DNA of 64,000 nucleotides, taken from NCBI RefSeq assembly GCF_000027165.1, contig NC_013853.1, positions 1,798,001-1,862,000 of the forward strand. Reading direction: 5' to 3'. The stretch is from Streptococcus mitis B6. Its GTDB lineage: Bacteria > Bacillota > Bacilli > Lactobacillales > Streptococcaceae. A program made the translations under genes and the position numbers. This document shows, piece by piece, positions 12,210 through 24,257 of this stretch. The notes beneath the pieces were generated by a model that had not been told where the DNA came from, did no database searches, and was given only the letters and a program-made list of their open reading frames with translations. Position 1 is the first letter of the stretch, and the number at the start of each line of letters is the position of its first letter.

Positions 12210-14386
12210 ACAAACAAACTATCCTGCGAATAGCTAAGTATGTGAGTATCTGCTTCTTAACTTTATTTATCACAGCAGTTATGCTGGGAGGAGGCATATT
12301 TCTCTATTACGTCAGCAAAGCCCCAGCCCTATCTGAGAGCAAATTAGTCGCAACCACGTCTAGTAAGATTTTCGATAGTAAAAACGAACTGATTGCCGAT
12401 CTGGGCTCTGAACGCCGAGTAAACGCTCAGGCCAACGAAATTCCTACTGATTTAGTCAAGGCTATCGTATCAATCGAAGACCATCGTTTTTTCGATCATC
12501 GCGGTGTCGATACCATCCGAATTATAGGAGCTTTTTTACGTAACTTACAAAACAACTCCCTCCAGGGAGGATCAACCCTTACCCAACAATTAATTAAGTT
12601 GACCTATTTCTCAACTTCCACTTCTGATCAGACCATTTCACGTAAAGCCCAGGAAGCTTGGTTGGCTGTTCAATTAGAACAAAAAGCAACAAAACAAGAA
12701 ATTCTGACCTACTATGTGAATAAAGTTTACATGTCTAACGGAAACTATGGAATGCAGACGGCTGCCCAAAACTATTACGGCAAAGATTTGCGAGAACTAT
12801 CACTACCTCAACTTGCCCTACTAGCAGGAATGCCACAGGCTCCGAATCAATACGATCCCTATTCTCATCCAGAAGCTGCCCTTGACCGCCGTAACTTGGT
12901 ACTTTCAGAGATGAAAGGTCAAGGCTACATCTCTGCCGAACAGTATGAGAAGGCTATCAATACCCCTATTACTGATGGACTCCAAAGTTTGAAATCAGTC
13001 AATAGCTATCCAGCATATATGGACAATTATCTCAAAGAAGTTATCGACCAAGTAGAACAAGAAACTGGCTATAACCTTCTAACTACTGGGATGGATGTTT
13101 ACACAAATGTAGACCAAGAAGCTCAAAAACATCTGTGGGATATCTACAACTCCGATCAATACGTCTCTTACCCTGACGATGATTTGCAAGTCGCATCTAC
13201 GGTCGTAGATGTTTCAAATGGTAAAGTCATCGCCCAACTTGGAGCTCGTCACCAAGCAAGTAACGTTTCATTTGGTACCAACCAAGCGGTGGAAACCAAC
13301 CGTGACTGGGGTTCATCCATGAAACCAATCACAGACTATGCTCCCGCACTTGAGTATGGCATCTATGACTCAACAGCATACATGCTTAAAGATGCTCCTT
13401 ACAACTATCCAGGTACAAATATTCCTCTTCACAACTGGGATAAATCATATTTCGGAAACATTACCCTTCAATATGCCATCCAACAATCCCGTAACGTTAC
13501 AGCAGTTGAAACGCTTGAAAGGGTCGGATTAGACCAGGCTAAAACTTTCTTAAATGGGCTAGGAATTGATTACCCAACTATGGTCTATGCTAACGCTATT
13601 TCAAGTAATACAACTGAATCAAATAAAAAATATGGTGCTAGCAGTGAAAAAATGGCCGCTGCCTATGCTGCTTTTGCCAATGGTGGTATCTACCACAAAC
13701 CAATGTATATCAATAAAGTTATCTTTAGTGATGGTAGTTCAAAAGAGTTTTCTGATCAGGGTACACGCGCCATGAAAGAAACAACCGCCTACATGATGAC
13801 TGAAATGATGAAAACAGTATTATATTCTGGTATAGGTCGAGGCGCTTATATATCTTGGCTCCCACAAGCAGGTAAGACGGGTACATCTAACTACACGGAT
13901 GAGGAGATTGAAAAACACATCAAAAACACTGGCTACGTAGCTCCAGATGAATCGTTTGTAGGATATACTCCTAAGTATTCTATGGCTGTATGGACAGGTT
14001 ATTCGAATCGTTTAACTCCTATCGTTGGAGATCGTTTCCTAGTTGCAGCTAAAGTTTATCGCTCAATGATAACGTATCTATCAGAAGATACTCATCCAGA
14101 AGACTGGACGATGCCAGACGGACTTTTCAGAAACGGGGAATTTGTATTCAAAAATGGAGCTCGCCCAATATGGACTGATCCCTCTACTCAACAATCCTCA
14201 ACAGCTGAAAGTTCAACTACACAGGCAACTACGACGGTTGGTCAACAACCCAATAATGCTCCAGCAACTGATCCTAATCAAGGACAAGCTGGTCAGACTG
14301 TGCATCCAACACAACCAGTACAACCAACACAGCCAACACAGCCAACGCCACAAAATCCACAAGTTCAACAGCAACCACAACAGTGA
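12206..14386 (+). CDS. pbp1A: penicillin-binding protein 1A, resistant-type allele
   Basis: This bifunctional class A peptidoglycan synthase has 726 residues: an N-terminal membrane anchor (about 10-35), a GT51 glycosyltransferase domain with catalytic [10 protein letters not shown] near residue 91, and a transpeptidase domain. The active-site serine is Ser370 in SSMK, where susceptible pneumococci have STMK, so T371S is present. Residues 574-577 read NTGY instead of TSQF. Both changes are established markers of low-affinity mosaic PBP1A. KTGT is intact. The Gln/Pro/Thr-rich C-terminal tail (about 655-726) differs from the usual Ser/Asn-rich pneumococcal tail as I recall it. Confidence 0.97.
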   Translation: MNKQTILRIAKYVSICFLTLFITAVMLGGGIFLYYVSKAPALSESKLVATTSSKIFDSKNELIADLGSERRVNAQANEIPTDLVKAIVSIEDHRFFDHRGVDTIRIIGAFLRNLQNNSLQGGSTLTQQLIKLTYFSTSTSDQTISRKAQEAWLAVQLEQKATKQEILTYYVNKVYMSNGNYGMQTAAQNYYGKDLRELSLPQLALLAGMPQAPNQYDPYSHPEAALDRRNLVLSEMKGQGYISAEQYEKAINTPITDGLQSLKSVNSYPAYMDNYLKEVIDQVEQETGYNLLTTGMDVYTNVDQEAQKHLWDIYNSDQYVSYPDDDLQVASTVVDVSNGKVIAQLGARHQASNVSFGTNQAVETNRDWGSSMKPITDYAPALEYGIYDSTAYMLKDAPYNYPGTNIPLHNWDKSYFGNITLQYAIQQSRNVTAVETLERVGLDQAKTFLNGLGIDYPTMVYANAISSNTTESNKKYGASSEKMAAAYAAFANGGIYHKPMYINKVIFSDGSSKEFSDQGTRAMKETTAYMMTEMMKTVLYSGIGRGAYISWLPQAGKTGTSNYTDEEIEKHIKNTGYVAPDESFVGYTPKYSMAVWTGYSNRLTPIVGDRFLVAAKVYRSMITYLSEDTHPEDWTMPDGLFRNGEFVFKNGARPIWTDPSTQQSSTAESSTTQATTTVGQQPNNAPATDPNQGQAGQTVHPTQPVQPTQPTQPTPQNPQVQQQPQQ

Positions 14387-14394
14387 GATGAAAG

Positions 14395-14428
14395 AAAATC
14401 CTGAGAATAAAAACTCAGGATTTTTTCT
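14395..14428 (+). terminator. pbp1A terminator
   Basis: AATCCTGAG, a short loop, CTCAGGATT and TTTT form a 9 bp stem immediately after the recU-pbp1A operon. Confidence 0.85.
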
Positions 14429-14495
14429 ACAAAAAAATTAGTTTCATAATCTTTGAAAGTGAAGAGAGGTTTCAACTCATTTTCGATAAACCAAA

Positions 14496-14526
14496 AGAAG
14501 TTAGCGAATAACTAACTTCTTTTTAT
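14496..14526 (-). terminator. aliA terminator
   Basis: Minus strand AAAAGAAGTTAGTTATTCGC leads into CTAACTTCTTTTGG. The AGAAGTTAG/CTAACTTCT stem sits just after the aliA stop. It faces the pbp1A terminator and has A/T runs on both sides, so it may work in both directions. Confidence 0.7.
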
Positions 14527-14527
14527 C

Positions 14528-16507
14528 TTATTTCACATGTTTTGCAAGTTCTTCTTGCGCTTTTTTATTGGATTCTTCTTTTTCTTTCATCCATTTATCT
14601 TGAGCTTTTTGGTATTCATCTACAGTGACTGCCTTGTCTTGAAGTTCCAAGTATTTGTATAGGAGCGGATCGCTTGTCCCCTTGTTACCAGAGAAGGCAA
14701 ATGGCATCGTAAATGGTACCATCTTAGACAAGATTGGGCGACCAGTGAGTGATGTTGTTGGGATAATCAAGGCACTATCTGTCAACCAAGCTTGGGCAGC
14801 AGCGTATTTATCATATCGTTTAGCAACATCTGTAGTCTCATCATCAGCTTCAGTAACCAATTTCTCGTAGTCATATAGACCTACTTTTTTAGCAGCTACA
14901 TTATCTTTCCCTGAGTCAAATCCTAAATATGTTTTAGTGCTTTCACCAACTGATGGTTTGATGATATCAAGGTAGGTTGATGGATCGGCAAAGTCTGGAC
15001 CCCAACCGACATTATCTGAAATATCCCAATCTTCCCCAGCTGCTGTTTCAGCAAAGTAGGTAATATTGTTTACTTCATCCTTTTGTAGCTGTTGAATATC
15101 AATGACAACATTATCTGTACCCAAGGTTTCTTCAACCGATTGTTTGAAAGATTGGACACGTTGAACTTTTGTAGTTGCTGTCTGATCAACTGGCATATCC
15201 AAATGAATTGGGAAAGTCACGCCTTCTGCCTGAAGAGCAGTCTTAGCCTTAGCAAATTCAGCCTTAGCCTTGTTTGGATTGTAGAGACCATCTTGAGCAT
15301 CTGCGAAGTTGACATCCTTCCATTCATCCCCATAAGTTACCAATTTTTCTTTGACCATATCGCCAAAGTTTTTCCCATCTGCTTGAACAAATGTTGGTGG
15401 CACAAAGAGATTACGCAAGATTTTGCTTGCACCACTGGCACCGTTCACTTGTGAAGCATAGGCCGTACGGTCAAAACCAAAGGCAATAGCCTGACGGAAA
15501 TCCTTGTTTAAGAGAGCCTTTTTAGTAGAAGTCTTTTGTTCGTCGCTAGTCTTAGAAGTATATTTATAAGACTGACGATCAATATTTGTTCCCACTAGAT
15601 ACGTAGTCGAGTCTTGTTGGGTATAGACAATATTGTCTTTCATCGTTTTTTCAAGCTCTGCAAAACTTGCATTTGTAGGAGAGAGACGAGCTACTGTAAG
15701 ACTACCATTTTTAAAATTCTCTGCTGGTTTGCTGGTATCTTGCCCATCCCAGAATGACAATTTGACCTTGTCAATATGCACATTGTCCTTATCCCAGTAA
15801 TTAGGATTTTTCGCAAACTCTACAGATGATTTCGCTACTAGAGATTTCAAAACGAAAGGTCCATTGTAGAGAATACTGCTTGGATCCCCAGCCTTGGCAA
15901 AATCATCCCCTTTTGAGTTTAAAAACTCTTCATTGACTGGCGCAAGCACACCCATGGTTGTTTTAGAATTCCAAAAACTTTCAGGTTTGTTCAAAGTGTA
16001 TTGGACTGTTTGGTCATCCAGAGCTTTAATCCCAACTTGAGAGAAATCTTTATTTTCCCCTTTAGCGTATGCATCCAAACCTTTGATTGAATCCTGTACC
16101 AAGTAAAGAGCTTCAGATTTCTTATCTGTCGCATATTGAAGTCCTGTCACAAAGTCCTGAGCCTTAACAGGAGCATACTCTTCTCCCTCAGACGTGTACC
16201 ACTTGGCGTCTTTACGAATTTTATAGGTATAAGTCAAACCATCCTTAGAAACAGACCAGTCCTCTGCCATAGAGGGAATCAAATTCCCATAGCGGTCATT
16301 TTCAAGCAATCCATCAATCACATTACTAGTAATATTGGCAGTCGCTGCCTTACCAGTTGTCAAATAGTTGAGATTATCTGGTTCAGTCTCATAAGTAAAG
16401 GCAAAGGTCTGCTCACCTTTAGCACCTGCCCCCCCTGAACAAGCAGCTAAAACACCCGCTGCTAATAAAGTCACTCCCGCAAGAGCCAATACTTTTCTTG
16501 TTTTCAT
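14528..16507 (-). CDS. aliA: oligopeptide-binding lipoprotein AliA
   Basis: AliA is a substrate-binding lipoprotein that delivers oligopeptides to the Ami permease. The 659-residue protein starts with a lipoprotein signal peptide (LLAAGVLAAC, lipid on Cys near residue 23) and continues as an SBP family 5 domain. Transporter ATPase and permease genes are not adjacent, as expected for the orphan Ali proteins. In pneumococcus aliA marks the right border of the capsule locus. Here the gene upstream of it is glf rather than capsule biosynthesis genes. No disruption is seen. Confidence 0.96.
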   Translation of the reverse strand: MKTRKVLALAGVTLLAAGVLAACSGGAGAKGEQTFAFTYETEPDNLNYLTTGKAATANITSNVIDGLLENDRYGNLIPSMAEDWSVSKDGLTYTYKIRKDAKWYTSEGEEYAPVKAQDFVTGLQYATDKKSEALYLVQDSIKGLDAYAKGENKDFSQVGIKALDDQTVQYTLNKPESFWNSKTTMGVLAPVNEEFLNSKGDDFAKAGDPSSILYNGPFVLKSLVAKSSVEFAKNPNYWDKDNVHIDKVKLSFWDGQDTSKPAENFKNGSLTVARLSPTNASFAELEKTMKDNIVYTQQDSTTYLVGTNIDRQSYKYTSKTSDEQKTSTKKALLNKDFRQAIAFGFDRTAYASQVNGASGASKILRNLFVPPTFVQADGKNFGDMVKEKLVTYGDEWKDVNFADAQDGLYNPNKAKAEFAKAKTALQAEGVTFPIHLDMPVDQTATTKVQRVQSFKQSVEETLGTDNVVIDIQQLQKDEVNNITYFAETAAGEDWDISDNVGWGPDFADPSTYLDIIKPSVGESTKTYLGFDSGKDNVAAKKVGLYDYEKLVTEADDETTDVAKRYDKYAAAQAWLTDSALIIPTTSLTGRPILSKMVPFTMPFAFSGNKGTSDPLLYKYLELQDKAVTVDEYQKAQDKWMKEKEESNKKAQEELAKHVK

Positions 16508-16688
16508 AGTCTTCTCCTTTGTTTTTTATTCATTATAGACTCTTTTTCAAGTCCTGTCAATAGAATTTTCTGAATTTTAAGAGTTATTTGTTATATTTGA
16601 TATATTCTGAAAAATAAAATTGTTCATTTATGCCAAAAAAGCCAACATAGATTCTCTTCTGATAAGCAGAAAAGAATCTTGTTGACTT

Positions 16689-16796
16689 TATACTCTTCGA
16701 AAATCAAATTCAAACCACGTCAACGTCGCCTTGCCGTACTCAAGTACAGCCTGCGGCTAGTTTCCTAGTTGGCTCTTTGATTTTCATTGAGTATTA
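16689..16796. repeat. BOX-type repeat, short form
   Basis: The ends match BOX termini (TATACTCTTCGAAAATC at the left, GATTTTCATTGAGTATTA at the right), with a boxC-like CCTGCGGCTAGTTTCCTAG and no boxB unit. The interior contains the palindrome CCGTACTCAAGTACAGC. It occupies most of the 339 bp gap between aliA and glf. Nearly identical copies lie in reverse orientation at 26173 and 38879. Confidence 0.85.
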
Positions 16797-16846
16797 CTTC
16801 TAAAAATCTTAAGTAGCAAAGATTCTAAAATGACAGAATCCTTGCA

Positions 16847-17947
16847 TTATTGTCCCAACTCTTCCTCGACCACTTCCAAAGCCCGTTCAATGACCACATG
16901 CATGTCGTAGTATTTATAATCTGCCAAACGTCCGCAGAAAATGACCTTATCATTCTGGGCCGCCTCTTCTTGATAGTTAGCAAACAGGGCATTGTTTCTC
17001 TCATCATTGATTGGATAATAAGGTTCATCACCACGTTTCCAATCTGCTGGGTATTCCCGAGTAATAACCGTTTTATCTTGTGTTCCGTACTCAAAGTGTT
17101 TATGCTCAATAATGCGAGTATAAGGAATTTCACGTTCTGTGTAGTTAACAACTGCATTTCCTTGATAGTTCTCTTCATCTAAAACTTCATGCTCAAAACG
17201 AAGACTACGGTATTCTAACTCACCATGTTTATAATCGAAATATTGGTCAATCATCCCTGTAAAGACAACTTTTTCAGCAGAAGCTTCTAATTCTTGACGA
17301 TTGGCAAAAAAGTCAACTCCAAGTTCTACTTCCACATCCTTCAGCATATTTTCGATAATAACGTTGTACCCTCCAATTGGAATCCCTTGATAACGGTCGT
17401 TAAAATAATTATTATCAAAAGTCAAACGAACTGGTAGACGTTTGATGATAAACGGAGGAAGGTCAGTCGCAGAACGTCCCCATTGCTTTTCAGTATATCC
17501 CTTAATCAACTTTTCATAAATATCTGGACCGATCAACTTGATAGCTTGTTCTTCCAAGTTTTTAGGTTCAACGTCTTTCATGTGAGCCGTTTGCTCAGCA
17601 ATCTTATCTTTGACCTCTTGAGGAGTTTTTGTCCCCCACATAGCATAGAAAGTATTCATATTGAAAGGTAGATTATAAAGACTGCCCTTGTAATTAGCTA
17701 CAGGCGAGTTGATATAGTTGTTAAACTCAGCAAATTGATTAACATAATCCCAGACTTTCTTATTAGAAGTATGGAAGATATGGGCACCATATTTATGAAC
17801 ATTAACACCTTCTACATTCTCACAATAGATATTCCCACCAATGTGGTCACGTTTATCAATAACTTTTACTTTTTTTCCACGATTGGTTGCTTCATAAGCA
17901 AAAATTGCTCCAGACAACCCAGCACCAACGATTAGATAGTCGTACAT
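16847..17947 (-). CDS. glf: UDP-galactopyranose mutase
   Basis: This flavoenzyme converts UDP-galactopyranose to UDP-galactofuranose for polysaccharide synthesis. The 366-residue protein begins MYDYLIVGAGLSGAIFAYEA, an FAD-binding Rossmann motif, and carries the family segments KYGAHIFHTSNKKVW, GYTEKQWG and the C-terminal FCGRLADYKYYDM. The frame looks intact. It is the only capsule-type sugar gene left between dexB and aliA and has no glycosyltransferase or polymerase beside it. If used, its product must feed a polysaccharide made elsewhere. Confidence 0.95.
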   Translation of the reverse strand: MYDYLIVGAGLSGAIFAYEATNRGKKVKVIDKRDHIGGNIYCENVEGVNVHKYGAHIFHTSNKKVWDYVNQFAEFNNYINSPVANYKGSLYNLPFNMNTFYAMWGTKTPQEVKDKIAEQTAHMKDVEPKNLEEQAIKLIGPDIYEKLIKGYTEKQWGRSATDLPPFIIKRLPVRLTFDNNYFNDRYQGIPIGGYNVIIENMLKDVEVELGVDFFANRQELEASAEKVVFTGMIDQYFDYKHGELEYRSLRFEHEVLDEENYQGNAVVNYTEREIPYTRIIEHKHFEYGTQDKTVITREYPADWKRGDEPYYPINDERNNALFANYQEEAAQNDKVIFCGRLADYKYYDMHVVIERALEVVEEELGQ

Positions 17948-18005
17948 AGTCTCTCCCTTATCATCTATCTTTACATCTCCTTAACTATAGCAAAAGAGAG
18001 GATAT

Positions 18006-18155
18006 TATACTCTTCGAAAATCTCTTCAAACCACATCAGCGTCCATCTGCAACCTCAAAACAGTATTTTGAGCTGACTTCGTCAGTTCTATCTACCACCT
18101 CAAAGCTGTACTTTGAGCTAACTTCCCAGTTACTCTTTGATTCTTATTCAGTATT
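18006..18155. repeat. BOX repeat (A-B-C)
   Basis: A boxA start (TATACTCTTCGAAAATCTC) is followed by one boxB-like unit (CTCAAAACAGTATTTTGAG, then CTGACTTCGTCAG) and a divergent boxC end (TTGATTCTTATTCAGTATT). It fills the 331 bp gap between glf and the aliB-like pseudogene, in which nothing else was recognised. Confidence 0.85.
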
Positions 18156-18278
18156 CGTTTCAATTTATTTTAGCACAAAACAAATCATTTCTCAGTTTTC
18201 AATAGACGAGTGATTTAAAAAGACAAGCACCAAAATTGATGTTTGTCTTTATGATTCTCCTTAAAAAGCTATTCCTCA

Positions 18279-20237
18279 TTATTTAACATGATTTTCTGCT
18301 TCTTTTTGAGCTTTTTCGATTGTTTTTTTACTTTCTTGCTTCCATTTGGTCTTCGCTTCTTCAAACTGTTTGGTTGTCACAGTGTCTTTTTGCAGTTTCA
18401 TGTACTTGTAGTTATTGCCATCACCCTTGATACCGACCAATGAATAGCCTCTTGTAAATGGCGTTACTTTGGTTACAGATGCTGTGCCACCGCTTGACAT
18501 GGCTGACATAATCAGAGAATAGTCAATCATCCAAGCCTGTGCTTCAGCATATTTTTCATAGCGTTTGGCTACATCTTTATTTTCACTATCTGCATCTTTG
18601 AGCATCTTAGTGTAGGTATCAAGCCCCAAGCTAGCAATCTTAGCTTTATCTTCCTTGGCATCTAGACCAAAAATCTTGAGATAGAATCCATCCTCTGCAT
18701 TGAAAGGATTAAGGTAAGTAGATGGATCCTGATAATCCGCTACCCAACCATCAAAACTTAAATCATAATCTCTTGCATTGGGAGTAGGAGCCAAGAAGGC
18801 TACATTATTGTACTCATCTGTAGAGAGTTGCTGAACATCAATAACAAGATTGTCAGCACCTAAAACAGACTCAAGGGTCTGTTTCACAGAATTCATACCA
18901 GTTACAGCATTTTTATTTGTCTGATCAACAGCTATATCCAAGTGAATTGGGAAGGTCACACCTTGACTTGCCAAGTCTTTTTTGGCTTCTGCAAATTTTT
19001 CTTGGGCTTTTTCTTTGTTGAAATAGGCATCCTGCGCATCTGCCAAGTTAATACCTGACCATTCTGTGCCATAGTTGACCAATTTAGAAGCGACTACTTC
19101 TCCAAAGTTCTTGTCTCCAACTTGGACAAATGTAGGAGGTACTAGAGTGTTACGAAGGGTCTTGCTAGCTGCTTCTTCACCGTTTGACTGAGCAGAATAG
19201 GCTGTGCGGTCCAAGGCAAAGTTCACCGCTTGGCGGAAGTTTTTGTTCAAGACAGCTGTCTCAGTTGACTTCTTCTGCTCATCTGTCGTTTTAGTAGTGT
19301 GATTGTAAGCCTGACGGTTGACGTTGAAATTAAAATACCAAGAAGTCTTGTCCTGCAAGCTATAGACGATATTATCCTTGTATTTCTCCTTGGTCTTAGC
19401 AAAGTTTGAACTATTTGGATAAACCCCAGCGATAGAATAAGCTCCACTTTCAAAATTACGGATGGTCAATTCTTGGTCTGAGCCATCAAAGTAAGCCAAT
19501 TTTACGTGTTCAATTGATACTTTGTCATGATCATAGTGATGCGGATTTTTCACATACTCGATTGATGATTTTGATGTGAAATCTTTTAACAAATAAGGTC
19601 CGCTGTAGAGAATGCTATCTGGAGATAGGGTACCAAAATCTTCCCCTTTTGAGTTTAGAAACTCTTCATTCACTGGGAAAAGAATACTATTCGTTGTTTT
19701 TGAATTCCAGTAAGGCTCTGGAAGTGCCAAAGTATACTCAACAGTCTGGTCGTCAATGACCTTCACCCCAACCTTAGAAAAGTCAGAATCCGCTCCTGTA
19801 ATATAGTCATTCAAGCCCTTAATCGAGTTTTGAATCAAGTCAATGACCTGTGATTTATTGTCCACTGCGTACTTGATACCTATCACAAAATCCTGTGCCT
19901 TAACTGGGTCGTATTATTCACCGTCAGCCGTAAACCATTTGGCATCTTTTCTCAATTTATAGGTATAAGTCAGACCGCCGCTTGAAACAGACCAGTCTTC
20001 TGCAAAAGATGGAACTAGGTTCCCATGATTATCATTTTCAAGCAAGCCATCAACTAGGTTGGTAATGATGACTGTATTATCAGTGTAATAGTCTCATAGG
20101 TAGTTAAAAGTAGTTGGATTTCCACTAAAGGTTGATGAGTAAGTTTTTGTATCTGAACCTGATTGACCGCAAGCAACTAAAAGCAAAGCAGCCGCAAAAG
20201 TCAACCCTGTACCAAGGACACGCTTTTTGGTATTCAT
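18279..20237 (-). pseudogene. aliB-like (AliC/AliD-type) peptide-binding lipoprotein, broken
   Basis: From the ATG at 20237 the frame reads a lipoprotein signal peptide (AAALLLVACGQ) and then an AliA/AliB-like sequence, but has TGA at 20097-20095 (codon 48, NYL*DYY) and TAA at 19916-19914 (DGE*YDPVKAQ). AliA has Glu at the second position (EEYAPVKAQDF). The remaining 535 codons to the TAA at 18279 are open and close to AliA. Without suppression no exported full-length protein can be made. Homologues called AliC and AliD occupy the capsule locus of non-encapsulated pneumococci and S. mitis. Confidence 0.9.
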
Positions 20238-20344
20238 CTTCTTTCTCCTTTATGTTAGTTTTTATAACATATGTTTATTTTACCAAAATAGTGAAAATTT
20301 GTAAAGTTAATTGAATTTTAAGAATGAAAGTTTATAAATTTTAG

Positions 20345-20398
20345 CCATAAAAAAACAAAGAATTTCTGTCTTTAATACAGTCCTCCCTTGTTTTTATA
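20345..20398 (-). terminator. possible dexB terminator
   Basis: The minus strand downstream of dexB has an imperfect hairpin between AAAACAAG and TTTGTTTTTTT with an internal TGT/ACA pairing. It is weak but is the only terminator-like structure in the gap between dexB and the aliB-like pseudogene. Confidence 0.4.
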
Positions 20399-20432
20399 CG
20401 ATTTCAATTTTAGATTTTTCTGCAAAAAATAT

Positions 20433-22049
<1,617 letters not shown>

Positions 22050-22074
22050 TCATTATTTTAATAATCTATAGTCT

Positions 22075-22112
22075 ATGATAGCGCTTTTCAGAGTTTTATG
22101 CAAGCGTTTGCC
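22075..22112 (-). promoter_or_regulatory. dexB promoter with overlapping cre site
   Basis: Minus strand TTGCAT (22103-22098), 17 bp, TATCAT (22080-22075). The plus-strand sequence ATGCAAGCGTTTGCC (22098-22112) matches the WTGNAANCGNWNNCW cre consensus at 14 of 15 positions and covers the -35, so CcpA binding would be expected to repress. Confidence 0.65.
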
Positions 22113-22192
22113 TAATCTTTTTGATTCCTTTTTTAACTCCATAGTTTCCTAACTTCCAATTTTTTATTATAATAGAGGTCAGAGGTAAAAAA

Positions 22193-23677
22193 ATGAAAAA
22201 ACAAGCTTTTAGTTCTGAACAATATTTGAATCTACAGCGCGACCACATTTTGGAGCGCATTAACCAATTTGACGGCAAGCTCTACTTGGAGTTTGGTGGC
22301 AAAATGTTAGAAGATTTCCACGCTGCTCGTGTTCTTCCTGGTTATGAGCCTGACAACAAAATCAAGCTCTTGCAAGAATTGAAAGAGCAAGTCGAGGTTG
22401 TAATTGCCATTAATGCTAGCAACATCGAACATTCCAAAGCACGTGGTGACTTGGGCATTTCTTATGACCAAGAAGTTCTTCGTTTGATTGATAAATTCAA
22501 TGAACTGGGAATTTTTGTTGGCTCCGTTGTCATCACACAGTACGCTGGCCAACCAGCTGCAGATGCTTTCCGCAATCAACTCGATAAAAACGGAATTGAT
22601 TCTTATCTTCATTATCCAATCAAAGGATATCCAACAGATATGGATCACATCATTTCTCCAGAAGGTATGGGGAAAAACGATTACATCAAAACCAGTCGTA
22701 ACTTGATCGTCGTAACCGCTCCTGGACCTGGTTCTGGAAAATTGGCAACCTGTATGTCCAATATGTACCACGATCAAATCAATGGTATCAAGTCTGGCTA
22801 CGCTAAATTTGAAACTTTCCCAGTTTGGAATCTTCCCCTTCATCACCCAGTCAATTTGGCCTACGAGGCTGCCACAGCTGACCTTGATGATGTCAACATG
22901 ATTGACCCCTTCCATCTTCAAACCTATGGAGAAACCACTGTCAACTACAATCGTGATATCGAAATCTTCCCAGTGCTCAAGCGCATGTTGGAACGCATTC
23001 TAGGAGAGTCTCCATACGCTTCTCCGACAGATATGGGTGTCAACATGGTTGGTTTCGCTATTACAGATAATGAGGCTGCTATCGAAGCCTCTAAACAAGA
23101 AATCATCCGTCGCTACTATCAGACTGTTCTTGATTTCAAAGCCGAAAAAGTGGGCGAATCTGCTGTCAAGAAAATTGAATTGCTTATGAACGACCTCGGT
23201 ATCACACCTGCAGACCGCAAGGTTGCTGTCGTTGCGCGTCAAAAAGCAGAAGAAACTGGCGGACCAGCCCTAGCCCTTGAATTGCCTAGCGGGGAAATTG
23301 TCACTGGTAAGAACTCAGAACTCTTTGGCCCTACAGCCGCTGCTCTTATCAACGCCATCAAGAAATCAGCTAACATTGCGAAAGAAGTAAAACTAATCGA
23401 GCCTGAAGTTGTTAAGCCAATCCAAGGTCTTAAAATCGATCATCTCGGCAGCCGCAATCCACGCCTGCATTCAAATGAAATCCTGATTGCACTTGCTATC
23501 ACAGCTACAGAAAATCCTGACGCTGCCCGCGCTATGGAAGAACTTGGCAATCTCAAAGGAAGCGAAGCCCACTCAACCATCATCTTGACTGATGAAGACA
23601 AGAATGTCCTTCGTAAACTAGGTATCAATGTAACTTTTGACCCCTACTACCAATACGACCGCTTGTATCGCAAGTAA
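22193..23677 (+). CDS. DUF1846 family protein
   Basis: The protein is 494 residues, the usual length of the DUF1846 family, which is widespread in lactobacilli and streptococci and has no established biochemical role. Segments typical of the family are [11 protein letters not shown] near residue 47 and [10 protein letters not shown] near residue 280. A promoter with TATAAT lies about 28 bp upstream. In pneumococcus this gene sits in the same place between dexB and luxS. Confidence 0.85.
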   Translation: MKKQAFSSEQYLNLQRDHILERINQFDGKLYLEFGGKMLEDFHAARVLPGYEPDNKIKLLQELKEQVEVVIAINASNIEHSKARGDLGISYDQEVLRLIDKFNELGIFVGSVVITQYAGQPAADAFRNQLDKNGIDSYLHYPIKGYPTDMDHIISPEGMGKNDYIKTSRNLIVVTAPGPGSGKLATCMSNMYHDQINGIKSGYAKFETFPVWNLPLHHPVNLAYEAATADLDDVNMIDPFHLQTYGETTVNYNRDIEIFPVLKRMLERILGESPYASPTDMGVNMVGFAITDNEAAIEASKQEIIRRYYQTVLDFKAEKVGESAVKKIELLMNDLGITPADRKVAVVARQKAEETGGPALALELPSGEIVTGKNSELFGPTAAALINAIKKSANIAKEVKLIEPEVVKPIQGLKIDHLGSRNPRLHSNEILIALAITATENPDAARAMEELGNLKGSEAHSTIILTDEDKNVLRKLGINVTFDPYYQYDRLYRK

Positions 23678-23683
23678 AGAGTT

Positions 23684-23716
23684 CAACCTCTCCACCCTCG
23701 GAGAGGTTTTCTCTCT
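23684..23716 (+). terminator. terminator after the DUF1846 gene
   Basis: AACCTCTCC, loop ACCCTC, GGAGAGGTT then TTCTCTC: a 9 bp perfect stem 10 bp past the stop codon. Confidence 0.8.
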
Positions 23717-23733
23717 GTCTCAAGAGCAGCCTT

Positions 23734-23744
23734 TATGGTATAAT
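23734..23744 (+). promoter_or_regulatory. luxS extended -10 promoter
   Basis: TATGGTATAAT, a TG-extended -10, lies 27 bp upstream of the luxS ATG. The -35 is weak. Confidence 0.6.
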
Positions 23745-23771
23745 GAAAAGAGAAAACTGAAAGGATTTACC

Positions 23772-24254
23772 ATGTCAAAAGAAGTTATTGTCGAAAGTTT
23801 TGAACTTGACCACACCATTGTTAAAGCACCCTATGTTCGCTTGATTGGGGAAGAAACAGGACCAAAGGGTGACATCATCTCCAATTATGATATTCGTTTA
23901 GTGCAACCCAATGAAGACTCTATCCCTACCGCCGGCCTTCACACTATTGAGCACCTCTTGGCCAAACTCATCCGTACTCGCATTGACGGCATGATTGACT
24001 GTTCACCATTTGGTTGCCGTACAGGCTTCCACATGATTATGTGGGGACGTCATACTAGCGCTGAGATTGCAGCAGTTATCAAGGATTCGCTCAAAGAAAT
24101 CGCTGAAACTACTACTTGGGAAGACGTCCCTGGAACAACCATCGAATCTTGCGGTAACTACAAGGATCACAGCCTCTTTTCTGCTAAAGAATGGGCAAAA
24201 CTTATTCTAGAACAAGGGATTTCAGATGATGCCTTTGAACGCCATGTCATCTAA
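23772..24254 (+). CDS. luxS: S-ribosylhomocysteine lyase LuxS
   Basis: LuxS cleaves S-ribosylhomocysteine to homocysteine and the AI-2 precursor DPD. The ATG at 23772, preceded by AAGGA, gives the standard 160 residues starting [17 protein letters not shown]; upstream in-frame codons are not part of the gene. The metal ligands are visible in HTIEH and SCGNYKDH, and the catalytic Cys in [10 protein letters not shown]. The stop lies 3 bp before the 3' end of the group II intron, which occupies the space between luxS and the convergent clpL gene. Confidence 0.97.
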   Translation: MSKEVIVESFELDHTIVKAPYVRLIGEETGPKGDIISNYDIRLVQPNEDSIPTAGLHTIEHLLAKLIRTRIDGMIDCSPFGCRTGFHMIMWGRHTSAEIAAVIKDSLKEIAETTTWEDVPGTTIESCGNYKDHSLFSAKEWAKLILEQGISDDAFERHVI

Positions 24255-24257
24255 ACA

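Noticed and set aside
22307..22921. Open minus-strand frame of 204 codons opposite the DUF1846 gene
   Set aside because: Composition is Cys/Ile/Phe-rich without structure, and it is fully antisense to a real gene.
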